DNA from: Thiobacillus denitrificans
Lineage (GTDB): Bacteria; Pseudomonadota; Gammaproteobacteria; Burkholderiales; Thiobacillaceae
Length of the DNA stretch: 64,000 nucleotides
NCBI GenBank assembly: GCA_020723405.1
Contig: DYIY01000001.1
Span: 124,001-188,000, forward strand
Reading direction: 5' to 3'
Shown piece after piece: positions 1 to 8,370 of the stretch. The notes beneath the pieces are model-generated. The model was not told where the DNA came from. It was given only the letters and a program-made list of their open reading frames with translations, and made no database searches. Both the position numbers and the translations under genes were made by a program. Numbering within the stretch: position 1 is the stretch's first letter; the number at the start of each line of letters is the position of its first letter.

Positions 1-1
1 C

Positions 2-154
2 ATCTCCCTCTTCATGCTCCAGGATGAACCGCCCGCTGTGGGCGACTACGTCATGGTCAGTCTGGGCCAGGCCGTGCGGGTGGTGAGCGAGGAGGACGCC
101 CGCCTGTCCTGGGAGCTTTACGACCAGATTCTGGCGGAGACCCCCAATGCTTGA
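2..154 (+). CDS. HypC/HupF-family hydrogenase maturation chaperone (3' end only)
   Basis: Only the last 50 codons lie in the window; the start is off the left edge. The segment VGDYVMVSLGQAV followed by an EEDARLSWELYDQIL helix matches the C-terminal half of HypC/HybG/HupF, small chaperones that carry the Fe(CN)2CO unit to [NiFe] hydrogenase large subunits. The diagnostic N-terminal MC motif is not visible. The stop overlaps the following mscS start by 8 bases, so the two are probably cotranscribed. The family call is fairly secure from the tail, but the exact paralogue cannot be told. Confidence 0.7.
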   Translation: MSLFMLQDEPPAVGDYVMVSLGQAVRVVSEEDARLSWELYDQILAETPNA

Positions 155-989
155 GCCGGCTGCCCTGGTGGGGGAACAGATCGCCACCCTGGATCAGGTG
201 CGGGTCACCCTCATCGACCAGGCCATTCATTTCGGCCCCAAGCTGGTGGTGGCCCTGGTGATCCTGGTGGCGGGCTTCTTCGTGGGCCGCTGGCTGGGCC
301 GCCTGGCGGATCGGGGGCTGGAGCAACTGGCCATCGAGGATCCCATGCGCCAGTTGCTGGTCCGGCTGGTGCGCCTGTTCGTGCTGGGGCTGTTCCTCAT
401 CCTGGCCCTGCAGAACCTGGGCGTGGAACTGCTGCCCCTCATCGCCGGCCTGGGGGTGGCGGGCGCCGGCATCGCCCTGGCCATGCAGGGGGTGCTGAGC
501 AACCTGGCGGCGGGCCTCACCATCATCTTCACCCGCCCCTTCCGCATCGGCGAATACATTGCCATCGTGGGGGAGGAGGGCACGGTCCAGGAGATCAGCC
601 TGTTCAACACCATCCTGGGCCATGCGGATTGCTCCCGGGTGGTGATACCCAACCGGCGCATCGTCGGGGAGATCCTGCACAACCATGGCGACATCCGCCA
701 ACTGGATCTGGCCGTGGGTGTGGCCTACGACACGGATCTGGAGGCCGCCCTGGCCACCCTGCGCGGCGTCCTGACCGCCAATCCCCGGGTGTTGCGGACA
801 CCGGAAGCCGTGTTGAACGTCGCCACCCTGGCCGATTCCAGCGTCACGATCGCCATGAAACCCTGGGTGAAGGTGGTGGATTACCAGGCTGCCGGCGGGG
901 AATTGAACCAGGCCATGCTGGCCGCCCTGCGTGCCCAGGGGATCGCCATCCCCTTCCCCCAGCGGGAAATCCGCCTGCTGGGGCCTTGA
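147..989 (+). CDS. mscS: Small-conductance mechanosensitive channel, MscS family
   Basis: 280 residues, the usual length for a compact MscS. An N-terminal stretch is followed by hydrophobic segments near residues 28-50, 70-90 and 95-120. The third is a Gly/Ala-rich pore helix (VAGAGIALAMQGVLSNLAAG), as in the TM3 of MscS. A beta domain (RPFRIGEYIAIVGEEGTV) and an alpha/beta C-terminal domain ending FPQREIRL follow. The family gates ion efflux on hypo-osmotic shock in the inner membrane. The ATG at 147 overlaps the hypC stop; other than cotranscription I see no functional link. Confidence 0.9.
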   Translation: MLEPAALVGEQIATLDQVRVTLIDQAIHFGPKLVVALVILVAGFFVGRWLGRLADRGLEQLAIEDPMRQLLVRLVRLFVLGLFLILALQNLGVELLPLIAGLGVAGAGIALAMQGVLSNLAAGLTIIFTRPFRIGEYIAIVGEEGTVQEISLFNTILGHADCSRVVIPNRRIVGEILHNHGDIRQLDLAVGVAYDTDLEAALATLRGVLTANPRVLRTPEAVLNVATLADSSVTIAMKPWVKVVDYQAAGGELNQAMLAALRAQGIAIPFPQREIRLLGP

Positions 990-996
990 ACACGGC

Positions 997-1284
997 TCAG
1001 ACGGCCCGGCTTTCCTCCTGCTGGGCGGTCGGGTCGAACTCGGCCCGCACCGCTTCCAGGGCATCCTTCAGGCTTTCCTCCGACAGGTTGTTCAGGCTTT
1101 CCGCCAGCACTTCGGCGGCATCGATGGTGTCCTGGTCCTGGGGCAGGGCGTCGGAGTCCAGGTTGGCTACCAGCACGGCGGCCGCGCCCACCACCTGCAG
1201 GAGTTTCTGCCGCTCGGCCATGAGCATTTCGATCTCATCGCGCAGAAGGCGGACTTCCTGGTCGTTCAAGGCATGGACGGTCAT
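997..1284 (-). CDS. Small acidic coiled-coil protein of unknown function
   Basis: 95 residues. The ATG at 1284 is chosen because AGGAG lies 7 bases upstream; an in-frame extension to 1335 lacks such support. The protein is predominantly helical, with heptad-like runs (LRDEIEMLMAERQKLLQVV, then LAESLNNLSEESLKDALEAVRAEF), acidic, and has no signal peptide or membrane segment. I do not recognise the family. It converges with mscS (7-base gap) and is divergent from the HD-GYP-like gene. Confidence 0.6.
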   Translation of the reverse strand: MTVHALNDQEVRLLRDEIEMLMAERQKLLQVVGAAAVLVANLDSDALPQDQDTIDAAEVLAESLNNLSEESLKDALEAVRAEFDPTAQQEESRAV

Positions 1285-1352
1285 GATGGGGCTCCTGCGT
1301 GCTGGAGCGGTGGATAATACTCCCGTCACCCCCATCCGCTGAACACCGCCGC

Positions 1353-2435
1353 GTGCTGCGCCCCGCCCATCTCGACCTCTCCCTCATCGGCCAGCCCCTG
1401 CCCTGGGATCTGTTCACCGAATCCGGCGTGCTGGTGGCCGGCCAGGGCCTGGTCATCGCCGATGAGAACCACTTCCTGCGCCTGGCGGGCCGCGCCCTCT
1501 TCGTGAAGAGCGAACCTGGCCCCAACCTGGGGGGCTTGCCGGAACGCCTGACGGAATTGGTCGCCCAGGCCGACGCCCTGCTCTCTGCCCCGCCCGAAGC
1601 CTTGGACGTGGTGGCCCTGGATCACACGGCCCGGGACCTGTCCGCCCTCTGGCAGGTGGATGCCGACGCCTGCCTGGGTTTCACCCGCCGGGCCGGCCGG
1701 GTCCGTCCCGCCGTGACCCATAGCGTGCAGGTCCTGTTCGTCAGCCTGCTGCTGGCCGACCAACTGGAAATCGGCGCTGCCGAACGGGACAGCCTGGCCG
1801 GTGCCGCCCTTTCCATGAACCTGGGGGACCTGGAACTCCACGACCGGCTGGCGGAACCGCACCCCAGCCTCACCGCCGAGGATCGCCGCCGCTTGCGGGA
1901 ACCCCCCCGCCGTGCCGCCGAACTGCTGGCGGCGGCCGGTCTGGCCGACCCGGTCTGGCTGGCCTGCGTACTCCAGCACCACGAGAGCATGGATGGCAGC
2001 GGCTATCCGGCTGGCCTCGCCGGACCCGACCTGGGGCTGGGTGCCCGCATCTTGCGGGTGGCCGACATCTACTGCGGCAAGACCGGTGCCCGGGAATACC
2101 ACCCGACCCATTCCACCCGCCTGGCCGTGCAGGAGATCTTCGGCCGGGAAAGGACCGGCCTGGACAGCCAACTGGCCATCCTGCTGCTGCGCCGCCTGGG
2201 GGTCTATCCGCCAGGCACCCTGGTGCGCCTGGCCAGCCGGGAAATCGCCTGCATCACCCGGCGGGGGCGGGGGGGGCTGGTTCGCTTCGCCGTCAGTTTT
2301 CTGGATGCCCGGGGCCGGCCCCTGGATCCGCCCCGGGAACGGGACCTGGACACCCGCCAGTACCAGTTGCGCGGCGTGGTGGATACCGAGCCCCACTGGC
2401 CCGCCATCGACTGGAAATGCCTCTGGGGATACTGA
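1353..2435 (+). CDS. HD-GYP-like domain protein with degenerate HD motif
   Basis: 360 residues from the GTG at 1353; an in-frame GTG at 1299 would add 18 residues and the start is unresolved. The N-terminal part resembles the strand-rich domain preceding many HD-GYP proteins (DLFTESGVLVAGQGLVI). The C-terminal half carries HHESMDGSGYP and RILRVADIY, hallmarks of the HD-GYP c-di-GMP phosphodiesterase fold. The position of the canonical HDIGK metal-binding pair reads MNLGD, so the HD pair is lost. The protein is probably cytoplasmic. It may bind rather than hydrolyse c-di-GMP (inference). One base separates it from the downstream cnoX-like gene. Confidence 0.75.
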   Translation: MLRPAHLDLSLIGQPLPWDLFTESGVLVAGQGLVIADENHFLRLAGRALFVKSEPGPNLGGLPERLTELVAQADALLSAPPEALDVVALDHTARDLSALWQVDADACLGFTRRAGRVRPAVTHSVQVLFVSLLLADQLEIGAAERDSLAGAALSMNLGDLELHDRLAEPHPSLTAEDRRRLREPPRRAAELLAAAGLADPVWLACVLQHHESMDGSGYPAGLAGPDLGLGARILRVADIYCGKTGAREYHPTHSTRLAVQEIFGRERTGLDSQLAILLLRRLGVYPPGTLVRLASREIACITRRGRGGLVRFAVSFLDARGRPLDPPRERDLDTRQYQLRGVVDTEPHWPAIDWKCLWGY

Positions 2436-2436
2436 C

Positions 2437-3315
2437 ATGGCCCATCCTGGTGACACCCCCCTGCCCTCCCCCTTCGTGCTGGACGCCACCGCGGAGAATT
2501 TCGACGCCCTGGTGCTGGGCAACTCCCGCAGGGGTCTGGTGCTGGTCCACTTCTGGTCGCCCCGGGCCGGCCCCTGCCTGGTGCTCATGCCCCGCCTGGC
2601 CACCCTGGCCCGGGACTACGGCGGACGCTTCCTCATGGTCATGGCCAACACCGACGAACTGGGCCGCCAGGCCCGGGCCCTGGGGGTGACCAGCGTGCCC
2701 ACGGTGAAATTCTTCCTGGGCGGGGAAGCGGTCCACACCATCCATGGCGCCGAGCCGGACAGCACCTTCCACGAAGCCCTGGGCCGCTTCCTGGCCAATG
2801 AGGACGAACAGGAACGGCAGGCCGCCCTGGCCCTGCACCAGGCAGGCCGCAGCGACGAAGCCATCGCCCGGCTGGCAAGGCTGGCCGTGGAACGGCCCGA
2901 CGATCTGGCCGTGGCCACGGACCTGGCCAAGCTGCTCACCTTGGCGGGCCGCCCGGGGGAAGCCCTGGATCTCCTCTCGGCCCTGCCGTCCGCGGCCCGG
3001 GGGGCGGAGCCGGTGGCCACCTTGCTGGCCCACCTGGAGCTCATCCAGATTGCCGCCAGCGGCCCCGAGGACGCGCAAGACCGCCTGGCGGCCGATCCAC
3101 AGGACCTGGAGGCGCGACTGACCCTGGCCGCCCGGGCCCTCTTCGACGACCAGCCCGAGGCGGCCATGGAAGGTCTGCTGGAACTGGCCCGGCAGGCCCC
3201 GGACTACCGCCGGGACGTGGGCCGCCGGGCTCTGCTGGCCCTGTTTGCCATGCTGGGGGCGGAGCACGAACTGGTGCGCCGCTTCCGCAACCGCCTGGCG
3301 GCACTCCACTCATGA
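2437..3315 (+). CDS. CnoX/YbbN-like thioredoxin-TPR co-chaperone
   Basis: 292 residues: a thioredoxin fold (about 20-120) followed by helical TPR-like repeats (about 125-290). The active-site loop reads SPRAGPC instead of WCGPC, so one cysteine is missing, as in CnoX proteins that act as redox-switched holdases rather than reductases. The cis-proline region TSVPTVKFF is intact. It starts one base after the HD-GYP-like gene and overlaps the following DUF3025 gene by 4 bases (ATGA), giving a tight three-gene unit. Family members hand clients to GroEL/ES and DnaK. Confidence 0.8.
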   Translation: MAHPGDTPLPSPFVLDATAENFDALVLGNSRRGLVLVHFWSPRAGPCLVLMPRLATLARDYGGRFLMVMANTDELGRQARALGVTSVPTVKFFLGGEAVHTIHGAEPDSTFHEALGRFLANEDEQERQAALALHQAGRSDEAIARLARLAVERPDDLAVATDLAKLLTLAGRPGEALDLLSALPSAARGAEPVATLLAHLELIQIAASGPEDAQDRLAADPQDLEARLTLAARALFDDQPEAAMEGLLELARQAPDYRRDVGRRALLALFAMLGAEHELVRRFRNRLAALHS

Positions 3316-4130
3316 CCGACACCTGGCGGCCGGATTTCGCTGCTACTCCGCCCTTTGCCCCCTATCGGCCCCTGGCTGACCGGCTGGCGGGCCCCGGATG
3401 GCCCACCCTGGCCCAACTTGAGAGACTGGCCCGGGCCGGGGACCTGCGCAACGCCCGGGGCCTGCCCCTGGCGTTCACGGCCCAGACCCAGCGCTGCGGG
3501 CAACGGGATTACGAGGCCACCATCCTGGAAACCGGCCGGGTGCCCACCCGGGAAGGCAACTGGCACGACCTGTGCAACGCCCTGGTGTGGCTGGCCTGGC
3601 CCCGCACGAAAGCGGCCCTCAACGCCTTCCAGTGCCGGCAACTGCACCCGGGCGCCCCCCGCAACCCGGCCTCCGATGCCGCCACCCTGTTCGACGAAAG
3701 CGGTCTGCTGCTGGCCGGGCCCCACCCGGAACTGGTCCGCCTGCTGGCTGAAGGCCAGTGGCGGGAAGCCCTGGTGGAACGGCGGGAGGCATGGCGGGAC
3801 ATGAGCGTGGTGGTGCTGGGCCATGCGCTGCTGGAAAAGCTTCTCGCCCCCTGGCCGGCCATCACCGCCAAGTGCCTCTATCTGCCCGTGGAACGGACCG
3901 AACCGGCCTCCCTGGACCGGGCCCTGGCGGCCTTCTGGGAGCGCGGGGACGACGCCATGCGGCCCGCCCGGCTATTCCCCCTGCCCGTGCTGGGCGTGCC
4001 CGGCTGGTGGGCGGACAACGAAAACCCCGATTTCTACGCCGACCGGAACATATTCCGCTCCAGGAATCAGGCGTGCACGCTCACCGGCGGGGTGTTGCAG
4101 GCTTCACCGGGGGCGGTGGGCACGTCGTAG
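3312..4130 (+). CDS. DUF3025 family protein
   Basis: 272 residues, soluble, no signal peptide. It contains the recognisable segment WHDLCNALVWLAWPRTKAALN and the C-terminal WWADNENPDFYADRNIF block typical of DUF3025, a proteobacterial family of unknown function. The ATG overlaps the preceding gene's stop (ATGA). The last about 20 residues after DRNIFR run through the 3' end of the convergent phosphoesterase gene, a 64-base antisense overlap, and look unconserved. Confidence 0.8.
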   Translation: MTDTWRPDFAATPPFAPYRPLADRLAGPGWPTLAQLERLARAGDLRNARGLPLAFTAQTQRCGQRDYEATILETGRVPTREGNWHDLCNALVWLAWPRTKAALNAFQCRQLHPGAPRNPASDAATLFDESGLLLAGPHPELVRLLAEGQWREALVERREAWRDMSVVVLGHALLEKLLAPWPAITAKCLYLPVERTEPASLDRALAAFWERGDDAMRPARLFPLPVLGVPGWWADNENPDFYADRNIFRSRNQACTLTGGVLQASPGAVGTS

Positions 4131-4624
4131 ACCTCGAAGCTCAGCTTGTCGAGATCGGCCAGCACGTAGGTGGGCCCCTTGCCCACCCCGCCCACGGTGC
4201 CCGGATTCACCAGCCAGGTGGAGCCGCCCTTGACGTTGGCCACCGGCTCGATGCTCACCCGGTGGTCGTGTCCGCAGCAGACCAGGTCATAGTCGCCGGT
4301 CAGGGCCAGGCCCCGGGCGTAATGGGGATAATGGACCAGGAACAGGCTGCGCCCCCCCAGGTGGATGGCCGCGTCCTGGCCGTGGTAGCGCACCACGCTG
4401 TCCGGCTCATGGGCCAACTGGTGCATGGCGAAGAGATCGCCGGTGTTGTTGCCGTGGATGGCGTGGACCGGCAACTCGAACTTCTTCAGCACCCGCAGGG
4501 TGGTGGGGGCCACCACGTCGCCGCAGTGGAGCACCGCTTCGGCCCCCCGGGCCTTGGCGTCCTCCACCGCGTGTTCCAGCAGCCGCCGGTTGTCGTGGCT
4601 GTCGGACAGGATGCAGACCCGCAT
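4067..4624 (-). CDS. YfcE/MJ0936-type metallophosphoesterase
   Basis: 185 residues. Metal-binding motifs are in order: LSDSHDN (N-terminus), HCGDVV, GNNTGD, then HYP and CCGHDH near the C-terminus, i.e. the calcineurin-like phosphoesterase set. The protein is soluble; family members hydrolyse phosphodiesters or nucleotides with Mn or Ni. The substrate cannot be read from sequence. The ATG overlaps the ppa stop (TGATG), so it is translationally coupled to pyrophosphatase, which suggests a phosphate-metabolism role. The 3' end overlaps DUF3025 antisense. Confidence 0.88.
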   Translation of the reverse strand: MRVCILSDSHDNRRLLEHAVEDAKARGAEAVLHCGDVVAPTTLRVLKKFELPVHAIHGNNTGDLFAMHQLAHEPDSVVRYHGQDAAIHLGGRSLFLVHYPHYARGLALTGDYDLVCCGHDHRVSIEPVANVKGGSTWLVNPGTVGGVGKGPTYVLADLDKLSFEVYDVPTAPGEACNTPPVSVHA

Positions 4625-5172
4625 CAGAAGCCGGGCTTTTCCGGAGAGGCCTGGTAGCGCTGCACCCCGGCCATGATCTCGGCCTTGGCTTCCTCGGCGC
4701 CCACCCAGCCTTGAACCTTCACCCATTTGCCCGCCTCCAGGTCCTTGTAGTGTTCGAAGAAGTGGGAAATCTGGTTGAGGATGGACTCGGGTAGATCCCG
4801 GGGCGACTCGATGTCGCGATACAGATTGGTGAGCTTGTCCACGGGGACGGCCAGGAGCTTGGCATCCACCCCGGCCTCGTCGGCCATCTTCAGCATGCCC
4901 ACCGGACGGCAGCGCACCACCACGCCGGTGATCAGGGGAATGGGGGTGATGACCAGCACGTCCACCGGGTCCCCGTCCTCGGACAGGGTGTGGGGGATGT
5001 AGCCGTAATTGCAGGGATAGTGCATGGCGGTGGACATGAAGCGGTCCACGAACATGGAGCCGCTTTCCTTGTCCACTTCGTACTTGATGGGCTCGCCGTG
5101 GGCGGGGATTTCGATGATGACGTTGAAGTCGTTGGGAAGATCCTTACCGGCGGGGACGCGATCCAGGCTCAT
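4624..5172 (-). CDS. ppa: Inorganic pyrophosphatase (family I)
   Basis: 182 residues, close to the usual 175-180. Soluble cytoplasmic enzyme converting PPi to 2 Pi. Signature features: the substrate lysine in [26 protein letters not shown], and the acidic Mg site in [10 protein letters not shown]. It is the first gene of a two-gene unit with the phosphoesterase and divergent from the DUF3579 gene. Confidence 0.97.
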   Translation of the reverse strand: MSLDRVPAGKDLPNDFNVIIEIPAHGEPIKYEVDKESGSMFVDRFMSTAMHYPCNYGYIPHTLSEDGDPVDVLVITPIPLITGVVVRCRPVGMLKMADEAGVDAKLLAVPVDKLTNLYRDIESPRDLPESILNQISHFFEHYKDLEAGKWVKVQGWVGAEEAKAEIMAGVQRYQASPEKPGF

Positions 5173-5264
5173 TCGTTTCTCCAGTTCTTGATGACGATGC
5201 CGATTATAGGCGGGTAATCTTGACGCAATTCATCGTGACAACCAGCAGGAGTCCGGCTCCAGCC

Positions 5265-5588
5265 ATGGAAACCTTGTTCCTGGGCGAGATCGTCATCCGC
5301 GGGGTGACGAGCCACGGCCGCCCCTTCCGACCCAGCGACTGGGCTGAGCGACTGGCCAGCGTGGCTTCCCACGTGGGCCGGGACAACCGTCTCAACTATT
5401 CGCCCCACGTGCGCCCGGTGACCCGGGATGGGGTGCGCTGCGTGGTCATCGACCGGGCCCTGGAGCGCCGGGACTCCCGGCTCTACCGTTTCCTGCTGGA
5501 TTTCGCCCGGGAAAACGACCTGCAGATCTGCACCGGACGCCAGGAAGAACGGGACTGCGGTCCCGGGCAGGGTGAGTCCGGCAGCTGA
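5265..5588 (+). CDS. DUF3579 family protein
   Basis: 107 residues from the ATG at 5265; a TTG at 5220 would add 15 residues. The core GVTSHGRPFRPSDWAERLA and SPHVRPVTRDGVRCVVIDRAL match DUF3579, a family largely confined to Betaproteobacteria with no assigned function. A weak AGGAG lies 13 bases upstream. The tail after GRQEERD is low-complexity. Divergent from ppa, convergent with rpsT. Confidence 0.72.
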   Translation: METLFLGEIVIRGVTSHGRPFRPSDWAERLASVASHVGRDNRLNYSPHVRPVTRDGVRCVVIDRALERRDSRLYRFLLDFARENDLQICTGRQEERDCGPGQGESGS

Positions 5589-5590
5589 AA

Positions 5591-5619
5591 AAGCAAAACC
5601 GCCCGGCGAACCGGGCGGT
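5591..5619 (-). terminator. Rho-independent terminator of rpsT
   Basis: Nine-base-pair GC stem ACCGCCCGG/CCGGGCGGT at 5598-5606 and 5611-5619 with a CGAA (+ strand) tetraloop. Read on the minus strand it is followed by TTTTGCTTTTT, so it serves rpsT. The plus-strand side has no T-tract. Confidence 0.85.
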
Positions 5620-5645
5620 CTTCACGAAAACAGCAGGCGTGCCGT

Positions 5646-5909
5646 TCAGGCCATGGCCTTGATGGCACCAGCCAGACGGCTCTTGTGCCGGGCGGCCTTG
5701 TTCTTGTGCACGATCTTCTTGTCGGCCAGACTGTCCATGACCGACATGTTCTCGTTCAGGGCGGCCTGGGCGGCAGCCTTGTCGCCAGCCTCGATCGCCT
5801 TGCGAACCTTCTTGACCGCAGTCCGGTAGGCCGAGCGCTGGGCCATGTTGTGCAGCCGCTGGACGGCGCCCTGGCGGGCACGCTTCTTGGCCTGTGCGGT
5901 GTTAGCCAT
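5646..5909 (-). CDS. rpsT: 30S ribosomal protein S20
   Basis: 87 residues, standard length. The N-terminus [13 protein letters not shown] and the Lys/Arg-rich helical composition identify S20, which binds 16S rRNA in the small-subunit body. AAGGAG lies 7 bases before the ATG. It is a monocistronic gene with its own promoter and terminator, divergent from murJ as is common in proteobacteria. Confidence 0.97.
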   Translation of the reverse strand: MANTAQAKKRARQGAVQRLHNMAQRSAYRTAVKKVRKAIEAGDKAAAQAALNENMSVMDSLADKKIVHKNKAARHKSRLAGAIKAMA

Positions 5910-5950
5910 GGAGTAACTCCTTGAATTCTTGACGCAACGGGAAAACGCGC

Positions 5951-5979
5951 ACTATACCGGCCTGAAGGATTCCAGGCAA
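5951..5979 (-). promoter_or_regulatory. Sigma70-type promoter of rpsT
   Basis: On the minus strand TTGCCT (-35) and TATAGT (-10) are separated by exactly 17 bases, about 40 bases upstream of the rpsT start codon. Confidence 0.7.
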
Positions 5980-6058
5980 GCCGTTTTCATGGCTTTCCTA
6001 TGCCGGGGTGCCGGCATCCGCTACCATCCCGGCTCTTTGCCCCCCAGCCGTACCCGCC

Positions 6059-7597
6059 ATGAATCTCCTGCGCGCCCTCGCCGCCGTCAGTTCCATGACC
6101 CTCCTGTCCCGGGTCCTGGGCTTCATGCGCGACGCCATCACCGCCCACGCCTTCGGCGCCGGGGCCGCCACCGACGCCTTCTTCGTCGCCTTCAAGCTGC
6201 CCAACCTGCTGCGCCGCATGTTCGCCGAAGGGGCCTTCTCCCAGGCCTTCGTGCCCATCCTGGCGGAATACAAGAACAAGCGGGGCGAGGAAGCCACCCG
6301 CCTGCTGGTCAGCAAGGTGGCCACCATGCTGTTCCTGGTGCTGGCCGGGGTGGCGGCCCTGGGGGTCCTTGGCGCCCCCCTCATCGTGCTCATCTCCGCC
6401 CCGGGCTTCACCGCCGACCCGGACAAGTTCCAGCTCACCGCCGACCTGACCCGCATCGTCTTTCCCTACATCCTGTTCATATCCCTGGTGTCCCTGGCCG
6501 GGGGCATCCTCAACACCTTCAGCCGCTTCATGGTGCCGGCCTTCACCCCGGTGCTGCTCAACGTGGCCATGATCCTGGCCGCCCTGTTCGCCGCCCCCTG
6601 GTTCGACCCGCCCATCCTGGCCCTGGCCTGGGGCGCCTTCCTGGGGGGCGCGCTGCAACTGGCCCTGCAGGTGCCGGCCCTGATGAAACTTAAGCTGCTG
6701 CCCCGCTGGGACTTCGATCCCCGGGACGAGGGGGTGCGGCGCATCCTCAAGCTCATGGCTCCGGCGGCCCTGGGGGTGTCCATCGCCCAGATCAGCCTAC
6801 TCATCAACACCCTGTTCGCCTCCTTCCTGGATACCGGCAGCGTGTCCTGGCTGTATTACGCCGACCGGCTCATGGAATTCCCCACCGGCCTGCTGGGCGT
6901 GGCCCTGGGCACCATCCTGCTGCCTTCCCTGGCCAAGCACCACGCCGACAACGACACCAGCCAGTATTCCAAATTGCTGGACTGGGGCCTGCGCATGACC
7001 ATCATGCTGGCCGCCCCGGCGGCCCTGGCCCTGGGCCTGGTGGCCGTACCGCTCATCAGCACCCTGTTCTTCTACGGCGAGTTCTCCGCCCAGGACGTGG
7101 AAATGACCCGCCAGGCCCTGCTGGCCTACAGCGTGGGCCTCATGGGCATCATCCTGGTGAAGGTGCTGGCCCCGGGCTTCTACGCCCGGCAGAACGTGAA
7201 GACCCCGGTGAAGATCGCCATCCTCACCCTGGTGGCCACCCAGGCCATGAACCTGGCCTTCATCGGCCCCCTGGGCCACGCCGGCCTGGCCCTGTCCATC
7301 GGCCTGGGAGCCTGCCTGAACGCCGGGGTGTTGTTCTACAAGCTGCGGACCCAGGCCATCTACCAGCCCCAGCCGGGTTGGCGGGTATTCCTGGGCAAAC
7401 TGGCCCTGGCCCTCACCGCCATGGGCCTGTTCCTCTGGTTCGCCATGGCCGGCGAAGCACGCTGGCTGACCTATCCCTTCACCAGCCGCATCCTGCACCT
7501 GGGGGCCCTGGTGGCCGGCGGCGGCCTGGTCTATTTCGGCTGCCTGGCCCTGCTGGGTTTCCGTCCCGCCGACTTCCGCCGCCGGGCGGCGGAATAG
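6059..7597 (+). CDS. murJ: Lipid II flippase MurJ
   Basis: 512 residues with about 14 hydrophobic segments (MOP exporter superfamily). The N-terminus [25 protein letters not shown] is the typical MurJ start, so the ATG at 6059 is preferred over an in-frame codon at 6008. Family motifs [30 protein letters not shown] are present. MurJ flips lipid II across the inner membrane for peptidoglycan synthesis. In many betaproteobacteria it is followed directly by ribF; here a toxin-antitoxin pair lies between. Confidence 0.96.
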   Translation: MNLLRALAAVSSMTLLSRVLGFMRDAITAHAFGAGAATDAFFVAFKLPNLLRRMFAEGAFSQAFVPILAEYKNKRGEEATRLLVSKVATMLFLVLAGVAALGVLGAPLIVLISAPGFTADPDKFQLTADLTRIVFPYILFISLVSLAGGILNTFSRFMVPAFTPVLLNVAMILAALFAAPWFDPPILALAWGAFLGGALQLALQVPALMKLKLLPRWDFDPRDEGVRRILKLMAPAALGVSIAQISLLINTLFASFLDTGSVSWLYYADRLMEFPTGLLGVALGTILLPSLAKHHADNDTSQYSKLLDWGLRMTIMLAAPAALALGLVAVPLISTLFFYGEFSAQDVEMTRQALLAYSVGLMGIILVKVLAPGFYARQNVKTPVKIAILTLVATQAMNLAFIGPLGHAGLALSIGLGACLNAGVLFYKLRTQAIYQPQPGWRVFLGKLALALTAMGLFLWFAMAGEARWLTYPFTSRILHLGALVAGGGLVYFGCLALLGFRPADFRRRAAE

Positions 7598-7663
7598 GCG
7601 GCGCCGTTGGCAGCCAGGCCCCACGGGGCTAAAATGGCCACTCTATAGCCAGATTCCATCACC

Positions 7664-7954
7664 ATGCTGGAAACCCCCATCACGGAAGCCAAGAACACCT
7701 TCACCGCCCTGGTCCACCAGGTGGAGGAAGGGGAAGTGGTGCATCTGACCCGCCACGGCCGGCCCGTGGCCGTCATCCTTTCCGAGGCGGATTACCAGCG
7801 CCTGCGTCGCCAGGAAGGCCCACGGCCCGACATCCTGGGATTCGTGGAAACCTGGCGGGCCGGCCTGCCCGCCGACTGGCAACCCCTGGCCGACGCGGAA
7901 GTGGACGCCTGGCGGGATCGAAGCCCCGGACCGGCCGCACCATGGCAACCCTGA
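7664..7954 (+). CDS. Phd/YefM-family antitoxin
   Basis: 96 residues. The start ITEAKNTFTALVHQVEEGEVVHLTRHGRPVAVIL is the typical Phd/YefM DNA-binding domain, and the C-terminal about 40 residues are a plausible toxin-binding tail. It overlaps the PIN toxin gene by 13 bases, the usual antitoxin-first order. Members neutralise the toxin and autorepress the operon. No clear operator was identified in the 66 bases after murJ. Confidence 0.88.
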   Translation: MLETPITEAKNTFTALVHQVEEGEVVHLTRHGRPVAVILSEADYQRLRRQEGPRPDILGFVETWRAGLPADWQPLADAEVDAWRDRSPGPAAPWQP

Positions 7955-8370
7955 ACTACCTGCTGGACACCAACGTCCTGTCGGAACTGACCAAGCCCGA
8001 GCCCAATCCCGGCGTGCTGCGGGCCCTGGCCCGGCACCGGCACCAGTGCGCCACCAGCGCCGTGGTGCTGCACGAACTGCAATACGGCGTGGCACGCCTG
8101 GCCGACAGCCCGCGCAAGGACCGGCTGCGGGACTTCGTGTCCGGCCTGGCGGATTGCGGCATGGCCATCCTGCCCTATGACCTGGATGCGGCCACCTGGC
8201 ACGCCCGGGAGCGGGCCCGCCTGGAGCAGGCCGGCCTCACCCCTCCATTCCGGGACGGCCAGATCGCCGCCGTGGCGGCCAGCCGCCATCTCACCCTGGT
8301 GACCCGCAACGGGTCGGATTTCGTCCACTTCCAGGCCCTGCAACAGGAAAACTGGTTCGCGGAGACATGA
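7942..8370 (+). CDS. vapC: VapC-type PIN-domain toxin
   Basis: 142 residues. PIN acidic residues are in place: LLDTNVLSELTKP (first Asp), ATSAVVLHELQYG (Glu), PPFRDGQIAAVA (Asp) and LVTRNGSDF near the end. The family cleaves RNA with Mg, often initiator tRNA or rRNA, and is held inactive by the upstream antitoxin. The stop overlaps the ribF start (ATGA), so an essential gene is translationally coupled to a toxin. Confidence 0.9.
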   Translation: MATLNYLLDTNVLSELTKPEPNPGVLRALARHRHQCATSAVVLHELQYGVARLADSPRKDRLRDFVSGLADCGMAILPYDLDAATWHARERARLEQAGLTPPFRDGQIAAVAASRHLTLVTRNGSDFVHFQALQQENWFAET

